In this document: positions 1 to 7,588 of the stretch, in pieces | Numbering within the stretch: position 1 is the stretch's first letter | Layout: every line of letters starts with the position of its first letter | Source: Syntrophus sp. (in: bacteria) | GTDB lineage: Bacteria; Desulfobacterota; Syntrophia; Syntrophales; UBA8958 | Assembly: GCA_003451635.1 (NCBI GenBank) | Contig: DMAT01000233.1 | Span: forward strand, 1-12,349 | Direction: 5' to 3' | Length of the DNA stretch: 12,349 bases | Program-made: the position numbers and the translations under genes | The notes under the pieces: model-generated | Database searches by the model: none | What the model saw: the letters and a program-made list of their open reading frames with translations, nothing else | What the model was told of the DNA's origin: nothing

Positions 1-17
1 AATAGGATCATTTAGCT

Positions 18-61
18 AAAGGGTCCGGAAAGGTGTTTATCACTGATCCGGACCCTTTCTT
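18..61 (+). terminator. Rho-independent terminator of an upstream gene
   Basis: A perfect 12-bp stem pairs AAAGGGTCCGGA (18-29) with TCCGGACCCTTT (47-58) around a 17-base loop, followed by a pyrimidine-rich CTTTT tract. It lies just before the DUF1207 gene and probably ends transcription of a plus-strand gene lying left of the window. The T tract is short, so efficiency is uncertain. The next gene would then need a promoter between about 59 and 90, where I see no convincing -35/-10 pair. Confidence 0.75.
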
Positions 62-101
62 TTGAAAATAATCGTCGGCGTCCGGGAAAAGGGAGCAACC
101 G

Positions 102-989
102 ATGCGAAATTTTTTTGTAGGACTATGCCTGTTAGTGTTTCTTCCCTTTATTGTAGGATTTGGCGATGTACCGCCGGATAAGAAGATCGAGCAGGGCGCC
201 GAAAAAAAAACCATGCTCTTCCCCAGGGACCAGTTATTTTACGCCCCCATGGCGAGCCCCAAGGAGCCCCGTACCCATGTCACCTACCTCCGTCTCAAAC
301 TCTCCGATGAAAGCTTCAACATCGGATCGGTAGGGTTCGGCGATAGCTTCGGCCTGGTGCGCTGGCCCGGCTGGGGTGAGAAGGACAACTGGCAGATCGG
401 TATCAGCGGGGCGGTCTTCGCCCAGTTCAATCTGGGCGCCGCCTCCGGTTCCATGGACCTGATCAACGCCGACTATATTATCGGTATTCCCCTGGCCTAC
501 CGGAACGGTCCCTGGTCAGCGCGGGCGCGCCTTTACCACCAGTCCTCCCATCTGGGGGACGAGTTTCTTCTCCAGCCGCAGAAGCCGGAGTTGAAGGCAA
601 CGCGCATAAATTTGAGCTTCGAGACTGTTGAACTGCTCGGCGCCTGGGAATGGGAGGGATTCCAGTTCACCGCCGGTCCTTCGTACATTATCCACACCGA
701 CACCGACCTCAAGCCTGTCAGCGTCCAGGCAGGCATTGATTATCAAGACAGGGAGCCGTTCTTCAAATCGTCGATGCGCCTGTTTTTCAGCGCCATGTGC
801 CATGCCTGGGAGGAAACCGACTGGAACCCCGACTACAATGTCAAAGTCGGCGTCAACATCCGCGGACCCTATGCGGAAAAACGGGGCATTCAGATATTCG
901 GCGAATACTATTACGGCAATCTTCCCTTCGGCCAGTTCTACAAACTGCGGGCAGAGTATTACGGCGTAGGAATTAACGTATCATTTTAA
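102..989 (+). CDS. DUF1207 family outer-membrane beta-barrel protein
   Basis: This 295-residue protein is predicted to be secreted. Residues 1-20 are a hydrophobic signal peptide (MRNFF followed by a Leu/Val/Phe-rich core). The mature part alternates polar and hydrophobic residues with many Tyr, Trp, Phe and Gly, as in transmembrane beta strands, and ends in Phe, as many outer-membrane barrels do. The segment LFPRDQLFYAPMASPKEPR (39-57) and the HQSSHLGDE motif (146-154) are what I associate with the DUF1207 family, which has no established function. The start is supported by AGGGAG at 90-95, six bases before the ATG. The gene follows a terminator and lies 64 bases before the flavoprotein gene, so it may be the first gene of that unit or a separate one. 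The barrel prediction is inference from composition. Family assignment is fairly secure; role unknown. Confidence 0.8.
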   Translation: MRNFFVGLCLLVFLPFIVGFGDVPPDKKIEQGAEKKTMLFPRDQLFYAPMASPKEPRTHVTYLRLKLSDESFNIGSVGFGDSFGLVRWPGWGEKDNWQIGISGAVFAQFNLGAASGSMDLINADYIIGIPLAYRNGPWSARARLYHQSSHLGDEFLLQPQKPELKATRINLSFETVELLGAWEWEGFQFTAGPSYIIHTDTDLKPVSVQAGIDYQDREPFFKSSMRLFFSAMCHAWEETDWNPDYNVKVGVNIRGPYAEKRGIQIFGEYYYGNLPFGQFYKLRAEYYGVGINVSF

Positions 990-1040
990 GCGCCAAGACG
1001 TTTGATTTAACTATCGTAACCAAATTTTTTTTAATTTAAG

Positions 1041-1047
1041 AAGGAGG
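1041..1047 (+). promoter_or_regulatory. Strong ribosome binding site of the flavoprotein gene
   Basis: AAGGAGG is a full-strength Shine-Dalgarno sequence six bases before the ATG at 1054. It fixes that start and keeps the Tat signal intact. It is preceded by an A/T-rich stretch with a run of eight T at 1025-1032. No clear -35/-10 promoter was recognised in the 64-base gap. Confidence 0.8.
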
Positions 1048-1053
1048 TCAAAA

Positions 1054-2619
1054 ATGACAACGGAAGAAAAGGACATATTGGCGGCAAAAGGTTTAAGCAG
1101 ACGTTCCATCCTCAAAGGGGCCGTAGCCTTTGGCGCCGTCACGGCAAGCGGATTTGCCCTGAACATGGCGATGCCGGGAGCAGCGGAGGCAATGATCAAA
1201 AAGCTTCCCAAAAAGTGGGATGAGACTTGGGATGTTGTCGTCGTCGGATCGGGCTTTGCGGGTTTAGCGGCGGCATCAGCAGCCGCGGGAGCCGGTTCAA
1301 CTGTTATCGTCCTGGAAAAGATGCCCACTTACGGTGGAAATTCCATCATCAATGGAGGCGTTTACGCATCCTGGGATGACAAATATCATTACCGGAATAA
1401 CCTGGGGTTGGGCGTTGATAGCCCGAAACAGCATTCAGATGACACTCTTAAGGGGGGGGATTATTACAATATTCCGGAGCTTGTCGATGTCATGGTCAAC
1501 GGCGCCACAGGGGCTCTGAACTGGATGATCGATGAAGGGGATGCCAAAATCCGCCCGACGGTCACTCGTGCCGGCGGTCATACGGCCTACCGCACCCACT
1601 CCGCTGTCGCCGGTGTTGGTCGGGAATATACGGAAGCCCTTCGAAAGATGGCCGAGAAGCGCGGCGCCAAGATCATCCTGAACTCAGAAGTCACCTGGAT
1701 CTGGCGCCAAGACGCCGATCCCAAATCTCCTGTGCTCGGTCTGGAAGTCAAGAGGGGAAGGAGAGTACTCAATATCAAGGCCAAGAAAGCCGTCGTTCTC
1801 GCCTCCGGCGGGTTCAGCCAGGATATCAAAATGCGCATGGCCCATAACCCCCGGTTGGTTCCTGAATTCAACTGCACCAATCAAAAAGGGGCCACCGGTG
1901 AAACGATCCGTTTTGCCCAGGCCGTCGGCGCCGATACGCTGCAGCTTAATTTCATTCAGCTTTATCCCTTTGCCGAACCTGAAACCGGCATTCTCGACAC
2001 CCCGGCTGTGTATCCATTCAATGGGCCGGGCTACGGAATTGTCTATGTCAGCAAGCTCGGCAAGCGCTTCGTCAACGAGCTTGAACGTCGCGACGTCTGT
2101 GCCTTCGCCCAGATAAACCTTGGGGCCAATATGAAGCCCACCTGGTCCATATTCAGCCGCCCCATGGTCCTGAAGATGGGCGGATCTTATGAGGAAATTG
2201 ATGCCGGAGTAGCAAAGGGCCGTTTTGTCAAGGCCGACTCCATCAACGAATTAGCCGGGAAAATCGGCCTTCCCGCCGCTGCCCTTGCGGACACAATCAA
2301 TAAGCACAACAAGTACCTCGAAGAAGGAAAAGATCCAGATTTCAACAAACCCATCACCAAGGTCATGATCCCCCTGATTGAGGGGCCCTTCTATGCGGTT
2401 TCTCAGTGGCCGGCTGTCCATCACTGCATGGGTGGTCTGAGGATCAATAGGGATAGTCAGGTTATCGACGTTTTCGGAAGTGTGATACCGAAGCTATATG
2501 CGGCAGGCGAAGTTGCCGGCGGCGTCCACGGCTCGAATCGCCTGGGTAGCAACGCTATGCCCGATTGCGTTGTTTTTGGCCGCGTCGCCGGGACAAACGC
2601 TGCCAAGGAGAAAGTTTAA
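1054..2619 (+). CDS. Tat-exported FAD-dependent fumarate reductase-like flavoprotein (flavocytochrome c flavin subunit)
   Basis: This 521-residue periplasmic flavoprotein probably reduces the C=C bond of an unsaturated carboxylate with electrons from the neighbouring cytochrome. Residues 15-21 (SRRSILK) are a twin-arginine motif, followed by a hydrophobic stretch and an AEA-type cleavage site near 46. The FAD Rossmann motif is GSGFAG (65-70), followed by LEK (88-90) and GGNS (94-97). Late family motifs are KRFVNE...RRD (337-347), HHCMGG (456-461) and GGVHGSNRLGSNA (489-501). Compared from memory with Shewanella Fcc3, the acid Arg402 maps to R346 and Arg544 to R496. The substrate His365 of the QxHPT motif is instead Tyr (Y304 in QLYP), and Glu378/Arg381 appear to be Pro and Tyr. 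This argues against fumarate. Tyr at the His365 position is, as I recall, seen in urocanate reductase. No heme motif is present, so heme is supplied by the next gene. Family certain, substrate open. Confidence 0.9.
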   Translation: MTTEEKDILAAKGLSRRSILKGAVAFGAVTASGFALNMAMPGAAEAMIKKLPKKWDETWDVVVVGSGFAGLAAASAAAGAGSTVIVLEKMPTYGGNSIINGGVYASWDDKYHYRNNLGLGVDSPKQHSDDTLKGGDYYNIPELVDVMVNGATGALNWMIDEGDAKIRPTVTRAGGHTAYRTHSAVAGVGREYTEALRKMAEKRGAKIILNSEVTWIWRQDADPKSPVLGLEVKRGRRVLNIKAKKAVVLASGGFSQDIKMRMAHNPRLVPEFNCTNQKGATGETIRFAQAVGADTLQLNFIQLYPFAEPETGILDTPAVYPFNGPGYGIVYVSKLGKRFVNELERRDVCAFAQINLGANMKPTWSIFSRPMVLKMGGSYEEIDAGVAKGRFVKADSINELAGKIGLPAAALADTINKHNKYLEEGKDPDFNKPITKVMIPLIEGPFYAVSQWPAVHHCMGGLRINRDSQVIDVFGSVIPKLYAAGEVAGGVHGSNRLGSNAMPDCVVFGRVAGTNAAKEKV

Positions 2620-2629
2620 ACATTACAGA

Positions 2630-2664
2630 GAGGGAGGCCGCTTTGGGCCTCCCTCATTATTTTA
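2630..2664 (+). terminator. Intercistronic hairpin (terminator or attenuator)
   Basis: A perfect 10-bp stem, GAGGGAGGCC (2630-2639) with GGCCTCCCTC (2646-2655), has a 6-base loop GCTTTG and is followed by ATTATTTTATT. It starts 11 bases after the flavoprotein stop and ends 12 bases before the cytochrome ribosome binding site. The U tract is interrupted, so partial read-through or protection of the upstream message is likely. Either would make more flavoprotein than cytochrome transcript. Full termination would require a cytochrome promoter in the remaining roughly 25 bases, which I do not see. Confidence 0.7.
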
Positions 2665-2680
2665 TTAAGGAAGATTTGCT

Positions 2681-3415
2681 ATGAAAAAGATATGGTTACT
2701 CTTGATGGTTTTTTTAGTTACATTCAGCGTGCTATGTCTCGGTATTGATAATCGGGGGGCCGAGGCGGCCAAAGCTGCCGATTCAGGAAAAGGTGCAAAA
2801 GCAACTTGCCAGACCTGCCACGCAGATTTCGCTGCTGTGATTCCCAAGGGTCATCCCGCGGTTAAGGGGAGCGATCTGACAGCCTGTACGTCATGTCATG
2901 CCCCGGATCAAACGGGTAAAGCCGCGAAAAATGCCTTTTCCTCACGAATGCATTTAGCTCATGTAGCCCCGAAGGGGAATCAGGACTGCCTCGTGTGTCA
3001 TACCTGGACGTCTGGTAAAAGTTTTGGTCTGAAAGGGGTCAAGGGATCATTTGGCGCACCAAACAAGGAAGATGTCGCCATGATGAAAGAGATCTTTGCT
3101 TCTTGGGGAGGATCAAAATTTATGGATAATCTTCATGCCAAAGGGAACATCGGTTGTGCCGGCTGTCATGGTAAGGATCTGCCCAAAGCAGATGATACGG
3201 TGGAGAACAACCGCTGTCTTACCTGCCACGGGCCCATGGATAAATTGGTAAAAAAGACGGAACCTAAAGACTTTAAGGATCGTAATCCCCACAAATCTCA
3301 CCTGGGTGATATTGCCTGTACCGTTTGTCATAAAGCGCATGGGGCATCCAAGGTTTACTGCCTTGATTGCCACAAAAAGTTTGACATGAAGATACAGGGG
3401 GAAAAGGCGCCTTGA
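2681..3415 (+). CDS. Secreted seven-heme c-type cytochrome (flavocytochrome c heme subunit)
   Basis: This 244-residue periplasmic electron-transfer protein begins with a Sec signal peptide (residues 1 to about 29, with a Leu/Val/Phe core and GAEAA near the end). It has seven CXXCH heme-attachment motifs, starting at residues 43, 69, 103, 159, 179, 213 and 227. The last four, with intervening His residues (H152, H204, H207, H220), resemble the tetraheme domain fused to the flavin domain in Shewanella Fcc3. The first three form an additional N-terminal triheme block containing HPAVKG and HLAH, which may supply axial ligands. It sits 61 bases after the flavoprotein gene and has its own ribosome binding site AAGGAAG at 2667-2673. 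It probably passes electrons from a membrane quinol oxidase or another periplasmic cytochrome to the flavoprotein. Heme count is read directly from the sequence; partnership is inferred from adjacency and family precedent. Confidence 0.9.
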   Translation: MKKIWLLLMVFLVTFSVLCLGIDNRGAEAAKAADSGKGAKATCQTCHADFAAVIPKGHPAVKGSDLTACTSCHAPDQTGKAAKNAFSSRMHLAHVAPKGNQDCLVCHTWTSGKSFGLKGVKGSFGAPNKEDVAMMKEIFASWGGSKFMDNLHAKGNIGCAGCHGKDLPKADDTVENNRCLTCHGPMDKLVKKTEPKDFKDRNPHKSHLGDIACTVCHKAHGASKVYCLDCHKKFDMKIQGEKAP

Positions 3416-3449
3416 AAACGATATTTTCTGTGCCGAGGAGGAATGTGTT

Positions 3450-3785
3450 ATGAAGAATAGTTTCAAACAAGCAAATGAAATAAAAATATCAGACTGGCTG
3501 GATAAAAAGGCGGCAGAAATATTTGATGTATCTCAAATTGTACTGCCTCATGACTTGTCGTATGACGAAGTCCCCGACGAAACCATCTATTTCGAGGAGA
3601 TAAATCAGGACGGAATCCTCTCGACAGCGGATCATCCCTTTTCTACGGTAGAGCGCTTTGGCCATTGGTATTATTGTCGGGGTCGAAACAAGGGGACCGA
3701 TATTCAATCGTCAGTATTGGAATGGAGGTTTTTTACAAAAGATAGAGATCTTGCCGTCAAAACAGCTAGATCACATATAGAATGA
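3450..3785 (+). CDS. Small soluble protein of unknown function
   Basis: I do not recognise this 111-residue protein. It has no signal peptide, membrane segment or Cys cluster. It is acidic in the first two thirds (KAAEIFDVS..., then a DEVPDETIYFEE stretch). The C-terminal half is rich in aromatics and basic residues, with FGHWYYCRGRNKG (about 69-81) and LEWRFFTKDRDLA (about 89-101), which could be a compact alpha/beta fold. The start is supported by GAGGAGGA at 3435-3442, seven bases before the ATG. The gene begins 34 bases after the cytochrome stop and is therefore probably co-transcribed with it. Its bases are more A/T-rich than the channel gene that follows. A role in the flavocytochrome system cannot be claimed from adjacency alone. 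Good ribosome binding site and spacing make it likely to be a real gene. Confidence 0.65.
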   Translation: MKNSFKQANEIKISDWLDKKAAEIFDVSQIVLPHDLSYDEVPDETIYFEEINQDGILSTADHPFSTVERFGHWYYCRGRNKGTDIQSSVLEWRFFTKDRDLAVKTARSHIE

Positions 3786-3866
3786 ATTGTTTGGCGAAGC
3801 CGATCGAAGACGTCAAGGTTCTTCCCTGTTGGTGGCACGACCCTTCTTTCATCACCTAAAGGCACT

Positions 3867-5702
3867 ATGAAAAAAATCAACCGGATCACGGGAATTATTC
3901 TGCTGCTGTTCATGGCCGTAGCCATTGCCGGGATGCTGGGGACCCTTGATTATGGGCCGGATACCGAGCCCTCAGCCAAACCGGCGAAGAATAACTCTCT
4001 TCGTCCGAAAGAACGCTTGGTGGATACGCGGCTCCTCCTGACGGCACGGCACCTGGCAGTCCTGGCCACGGCGCTGGAGGAGAAAGAGTTTGCTCACCAG
4101 GCCCTGCGACTGGCAGACCACGAACTGGATTTGGCCCTGGCCGATTCGATCCGCAGAGCCGTCGAGAATACTTCCGCACCAAGTTCTGAGCTCAAGGCCA
4201 TCCTGTCGCTGAGAGACAAGAGGCAGGACGCAGTGGAAGGAGACCAGCAGCGTATCAAGGCGATCGAGAAGCAGTTGGCAAGCGCCAGGGAACAGAATCA
4301 GGATAGCCTCGAAGACCAGTTGGAAGTGGCCAAGGCCCAGCTCGAACTTAACAAGAATGAGTTGGAGGAAGCCCAGGACAGCCTGGATCGTGCCGGCGGG
4401 GATGTACAGGCCAAAATCCGCCGCTTGAAGGCCGCCTACGAGGACGCCCAAGGGGACCGCTCGTTGATCGCGGCCGGCAAAAGCGCACCCGTCTCACAGT
4501 TCTCTCCCGGCAGCCTGAGTGCTCGGATCTCGATGTGGTCGTGGCAGCAGTCCAAGCTGGCCCAGCTCCGCCAGGCTCACCGGGAAGCCCGGACCAAGAT
4601 CGAACGCATGAGCAAGCGGCGGGACAGCTTATATCAGAAGATCAAGTTGGCCAAGGAAGAGCGGGAAACTGCCAAGAGCAAGGCCGCCAGCTTCGCCCGG
4701 GGGGACCTGAAAGGAGATGGAGATTCATCCAAGGAGATTTCCAAGGCCACCATCCAGACCCTGAAGCGTTTCATGAGCGACCAGCGGACCCTGGCCGACC
4801 TAGGCAAACGGCTCCAGTTCGTCAAGGACTTGGCAGATGTCTACGGTGGCTGGACGGCTGTGGTGGAAACACAACGGCGTTCGGCCCTGCACCAGATGCT
4901 CAAGTCCCTGACGGTTATCTCGTTGATCCTGGGAGTGATGTTCTTCGGAAAGCTGCTTGTCGAGCATTTGTTTGCCGGTGTGGCCAAGGCGCGGGGTATC
5001 CGCGCCGGTACCCTGAGAACTGTGGCTATCTTCGTGTTGCAGATCCTGGGCGTCCTGGTGATTCTCTTCGTGGTCTTCGGGGTGCCCAGCCAGATGACGA
5101 CCATTCTCGGCCTCGCGGGCGCGGGCCTCACGGTCGCTCTGAAGGACTTCATAGTGGCCTTCTTCGGCTGGTTTGTGCTTATGGGCAAGAACGGCATCCG
5201 TGTGGGGGACTGGGTCGAGATCGATGGCGTGGCCGGCGAGGTCGTGGAGATCGACTTACTCCGCACTATCCTGTTGGAAACCGGCGGCCTGATCGATTCT
5301 GCACACCCCACGGGCCGACGGGTGGCTTTCGTGAACAGCTTCGCCATCGAGGGCCACTTCTTCAACTTCTCAACCTCGGGCCAGTGGATGTGGGATGAGC
5401 TGAAGGTGGCGGTTCCTTCCGGACAGGAGCTTTACCCCTTTATCGATGCCATCCAGAAACAGGTTGAGGAGGTGACCCAGGCCAACGCGAAGCTCGCCGA
5501 GCAGGAATGGCGCGGCACCTCAAAGCGCTATCGCGTCCAGTCATTTACGGCCGTGCCCCGGATCAGTGTCGTCCCCATTGCCAATGGTATTGAACTCCAC
5601 GTAGGCTACATCACCCGAGCCTACGAAAGCCACGACACCCGCACCCGTCTCAACAAGTCCCTTGTGGACCTGATGCACGGTAAGCGGCCCGAGGAAGAAT
5701 GA
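3867..5702 (+). CDS. MscS-family mechanosensitive channel with a long coiled-coil N-terminal domain
   Basis: This 611-residue inner-membrane protein probably opens under membrane tension to release small solutes. A hydrophobic segment at 8-25 is a signal anchor or signal peptide. It is followed by about 300 largely helical residues rich in Glu, Gln, Lys, Arg and Ala (roughly 60-330) with strong coiled-coil character, likely periplasmic. Membrane helices follow at about 346-370 and 384-405. The pore helix is ILGLAGAGLTVALKDFIVAF (413-432). The cytoplasmic beta domain starts at IRVGDWVEIDGVAGEVVEI (444-462), the classic MscS signature, and a C-terminal alpha/beta part extends to 611. E. coli MscS has about 286 residues; this resembles the long MscK/YbdG-like class. 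The Shine-Dalgarno TAAAGG (3857-3862) is weak, so expression may be low. Base composition is visibly more GC-rich than in its neighbours, which may indicate a different origin. Family confident. Confidence 0.88.
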   Translation: MKKINRITGIILLLFMAVAIAGMLGTLDYGPDTEPSAKPAKNNSLRPKERLVDTRLLLTARHLAVLATALEEKEFAHQALRLADHELDLALADSIRRAVENTSAPSSELKAILSLRDKRQDAVEGDQQRIKAIEKQLASAREQNQDSLEDQLEVAKAQLELNKNELEEAQDSLDRAGGDVQAKIRRLKAAYEDAQGDRSLIAAGKSAPVSQFSPGSLSARISMWSWQQSKLAQLRQAHREARTKIERMSKRRDSLYQKIKLAKEERETAKSKAASFARGDLKGDGDSSKEISKATIQTLKRFMSDQRTLADLGKRLQFVKDLADVYGGWTAVVETQRRSALHQMLKSLTVISLILGVMFFGKLLVEHLFAGVAKARGIRAGTLRTVAIFVLQILGVLVILFVVFGVPSQMTTILGLAGAGLTVALKDFIVAFFGWFVLMGKNGIRVGDWVEIDGVAGEVVEIDLLRTILLETGGLIDSAHPTGRRVAFVNSFAIEGHFFNFSTSGQWMWDELKVAVPSGQELYPFIDAIQKQVEEVTQANAKLAEQEWRGTSKRYRVQSFTAVPRISVVPIANGIELHVGYITRAYESHDTRTRLNKSLVDLMHGKRPEEE

Positions 5703-5726
5703 TTTCAAATAAGTATGAAATTTACG

Positions 5727-5764
5727 AAACAAAAGTAGGGGGCAAATTTTGTAATTTGCCCCCC
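5727..5764 (-). terminator. Terminator between convergent genes
   Basis: An 11-bp perfect stem, GGGGGCAAATT (5738-5748) with AATTTGCCCCC (5753-5763), has a TTGT loop. Read on the minus strand the hairpin is followed by TACTTTTGTTT, a usable U tract, so it best serves the minus-strand operon ending at 5777. On the plus strand, 35 bases after the channel gene stop, it lacks a U tract but the stem may still stop or stabilise that transcript. Confidence 0.75.
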
Positions 5765-5776
5765 AGTGACAGCAGT

Positions 5777-6499
5777 TTAACTCTTGTTGCTTTGTTTGCT
5801 CATTGAATAATCGTACCATGGCCTGGAGTTGAAAGCTTCTTTTATAATCCTGCTCGCCGCCTCTACGTTGTAATGGGCTGTATTGAGGGTCAAATCATAA
5901 TTGACCGGGTCGGTCAGATCGGCATGGAAGTAATTTTTTACAAAGGCCCGCCGATCCTTCTCTGTTTCCATTATTCTTTTTTCTGCCTCTTTAGACGTCA
6001 CTTCATAGGCATGCATGACATTGCTTATTCGCACATCCATGGGCGCAACAATAAGCAGCCGGAGACATATCTCGCTGGACAGGAGATACCCGGCCCCCCT
6101 CCCGACGATTACTGCATGACCGTGCGCAGCTATGGCGCCGACAACCTTGGTTAGATGAAGAATAAATTCATCGGGCCAGAGATGGCGTTTTTTTTCAATT
6201 GCCCCGATCCAGTCATCCAGTATATCACGATCCCGTTCATCGAGGGTGGCAATAACGGCCTCACTCACATGGGCGCTTTTTGCGATCTCTTCCACAGTTT
6301 CGTTGTCAAAAAGATCGATGTTCAAATCCTCCGACAGCTGTTTCGCCAGGGTATTCGCACCGCTTCCCGGCAATCTTGAAATAGTAATGACTGGGCGGAC
6401 GGGTTTTTTATATTTCTTTTTTTTATCCAACTGCCATTTTTTTACTTGCGCGGCGATGATTTGCTCCGCCAAAGCTCCCTGAGATTTAAATGTTTCCAT
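5777..6499 (-). CDS. Cytidylate kinase-like P-loop protein
   Basis: This 240-residue soluble protein belongs to the cytidylate-kinase-like group (Pfam Cytidylate_kin2 type). The N-terminal 33 residues are helical and Lys-rich. The nucleotide-binding region is ITISRLPGSGANTLAKQL (38-55), in which the usual Walker-A Lys is absent; this family commonly reads SRxxGSGG at that place. Further family features are IVGRGAGYLL (131-140), the Arg-rich lid EKDRRAFVKNYFHAD (180-194) and DPVNYDLTLNT (197-207). True Cmk enzymes phosphorylate CMP, but many members of this group have unknown substrates, so I do not assign cmk. It is the last gene of the acyl-CoA operon, 34 bases after the DRTGG gene. It has a strong ribosome binding site AAGGAGGAG (6502-6510), five bases before the ATG. 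The recurrent idea that it phosphorylates a metabolite or protein of this pathway is inference. Confidence 0.8.
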   Translation of the reverse strand: METFKSQGALAEQIIAAQVKKWQLDKKKKYKKPVRPVITISRLPGSGANTLAKQLSEDLNIDLFDNETVEEIAKSAHVSEAVIATLDERDRDILDDWIGAIEKKRHLWPDEFILHLTKVVGAIAAHGHAVIVGRGAGYLLSSEICLRLLIVAPMDVRISNVMHAYEVTSKEAEKRIMETEKDRRAFVKNYFHADLTDPVNYDLTLNTAHYNVEAASRIIKEAFNSRPWYDYSMSKQSNKS

Positions 6500-6533
6500 A
6501 ACTCCTCCTTGTAAATAGTATTATTTAAAGTTT

Positions 6534-7583
6534 TTACCCCTGAGCATCTTTTACAAACGCTTTCAGATCCACATGATCTCTAACCATTTTTTCTATCAGG
6601 TTGATTTTTTCGATATCCTCCTTGGTTGGAAGGGGCTCAATCCCATCGATCCGCTTTGCCGTTTCGTGTGTATCCGTAGAGACCAGCAGGAGGGGAATCC
6701 CCAAATTTTCAGCCTTTGAAATGATGACTGACGATGGCACAATATTGTTGGAAAGGATAACGGCGGCCACCTGGCTTTCAAGGGAGGTCAAGATCAAATC
6801 ACTGCGGTCGCCGCTGATGATGACGACTTGATGATGATCCTGGAACAGCGGGCTCTTCATGGCCGCGTCGACACCCATGGAGCCCACGACAATGTTTTGA
6901 ACCTGACGATTCAAGCCGGACTCGCCGGCCAGGACTTTTGCAAACATTCGATCCGCAAGAAACCCTGCGGAAAAATAGGTCAACTCAGGGATAATGGGAA
7001 TGACGCCCAGCACCGGAACATCCATCTGACGGATCCTTGGTAAATAGATATCATTAAAATCGTCGATGTTGACGACCTTGTTGATGACAACCCCCATGAA
7101 AGAAAGACCATCCATCCGGATATACCTGGCAAGAAAGCTTACATCATCAATAATGGTATCCTCATCGCCACTGACTATAACCAGGAGGTTTCCCTCCAGG
7201 CTTCTGGCCAGGGAGATGGCGTCAAGGTTAACAGATGTACCGAAATAGATGTCTTTCCCCGCTTCCACAAATATTGAATCCTTATTCTTACTGACATGGC
7301 CCAAGGTTTCCAAGAGCTTTGCCTTTGTTGCTTCCTCGTCCAGGGAATAGAAAAGCTTGGAATGATGAAACCCGATGCTCATATCTTCAGGCGCCTCGTC
7401 GAGATCGAAGATATGGGCGATAAGGGCGGCGTCATAGTCCCAAAGTCGTTTCTTTTTGTAGATGAATCTCGCCCCAAATGGTTTCATGTAGCCGAGCTTA
7501 TTGTTCAATGTCTTGGCAAGGCCGATAATCAGGCTTGTTTTTCCCGCACTTTCCCGCATGGATGTGATGACAAATTTATCCAT
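6534..7583 (-). CDS. BioD-like P-loop protein with C-terminal DRTGG domain (Pta N-terminal-like)
   Basis: This 349-residue protein resembles the N-terminal regulatory part of long phosphotransacetylases without the catalytic domain. Residues 1-220 are a dethiobiotin-synthetase-like P-loop fold, with the phosphate loop SMRESAGKTS (8-17), GYMKPFG (31-37) and a GVVINKV strand-loop in the middle. Residues of about 225-320 form a DRTGG-type domain, with VVGSMGVDAAM, IISGDRSDLI (the signature loop) and IPLLLVSTDT. DRTGG domains also occur with CBS pairs and are thought to bind a ligand, so a sensing or allosteric role beside the acyl-CoA synthetase is plausible but not shown. I chose the ATG at 7583 over an upstream GTG at 7592. 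AGAGGTGA (7589-7596) sits correctly before the ATG, and the P-loop fold then starts at MDKFVIT. The preceding gene stops 5 bases upstream, so translation is probably coupled. Confidence 0.82.
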   Translation of the reverse strand: MDKFVITSMRESAGKTSLIIGLAKTLNNKLGYMKPFGARFIYKKKRLWDYDAALIAHIFDLDEAPEDMSIGFHHSKLFYSLDEEATKAKLLETLGHVSKNKDSIFVEAGKDIYFGTSVNLDAISLARSLEGNLLVIVSGDEDTIIDDVSFLARYIRMDGLSFMGVVINKVVNIDDFNDIYLPRIRQMDVPVLGVIPIIPELTYFSAGFLADRMFAKVLAGESGLNRQVQNIVVGSMGVDAAMKSPLFQDHHQVVIISGDRSDLILTSLESQVAAVILSNNIVPSSVIISKAENLGIPLLLVSTDTHETAKRIDGIEPLPTKEDIEKINLIEKMVRDHVDLKAFVKDAQG

Positions 7584-7588
7584 TAAAT

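Noticed and set aside
3833..3849. Sigma-54-like element before the channel gene
   Set aside because: TGGCACG is a perfect -24 half, but ten bases later the required GC is CT, so the -12 element is absent. Only about 20 bases separate it from the ATG.
4535..5398. Long plus-strand open frame of 287 codons inside the channel gene
   Set aside because: It is Gly/Pro/Arg-rich, has no family features and lies entirely within the clearly coding MscS frame. It is a shadow caused by high GC.
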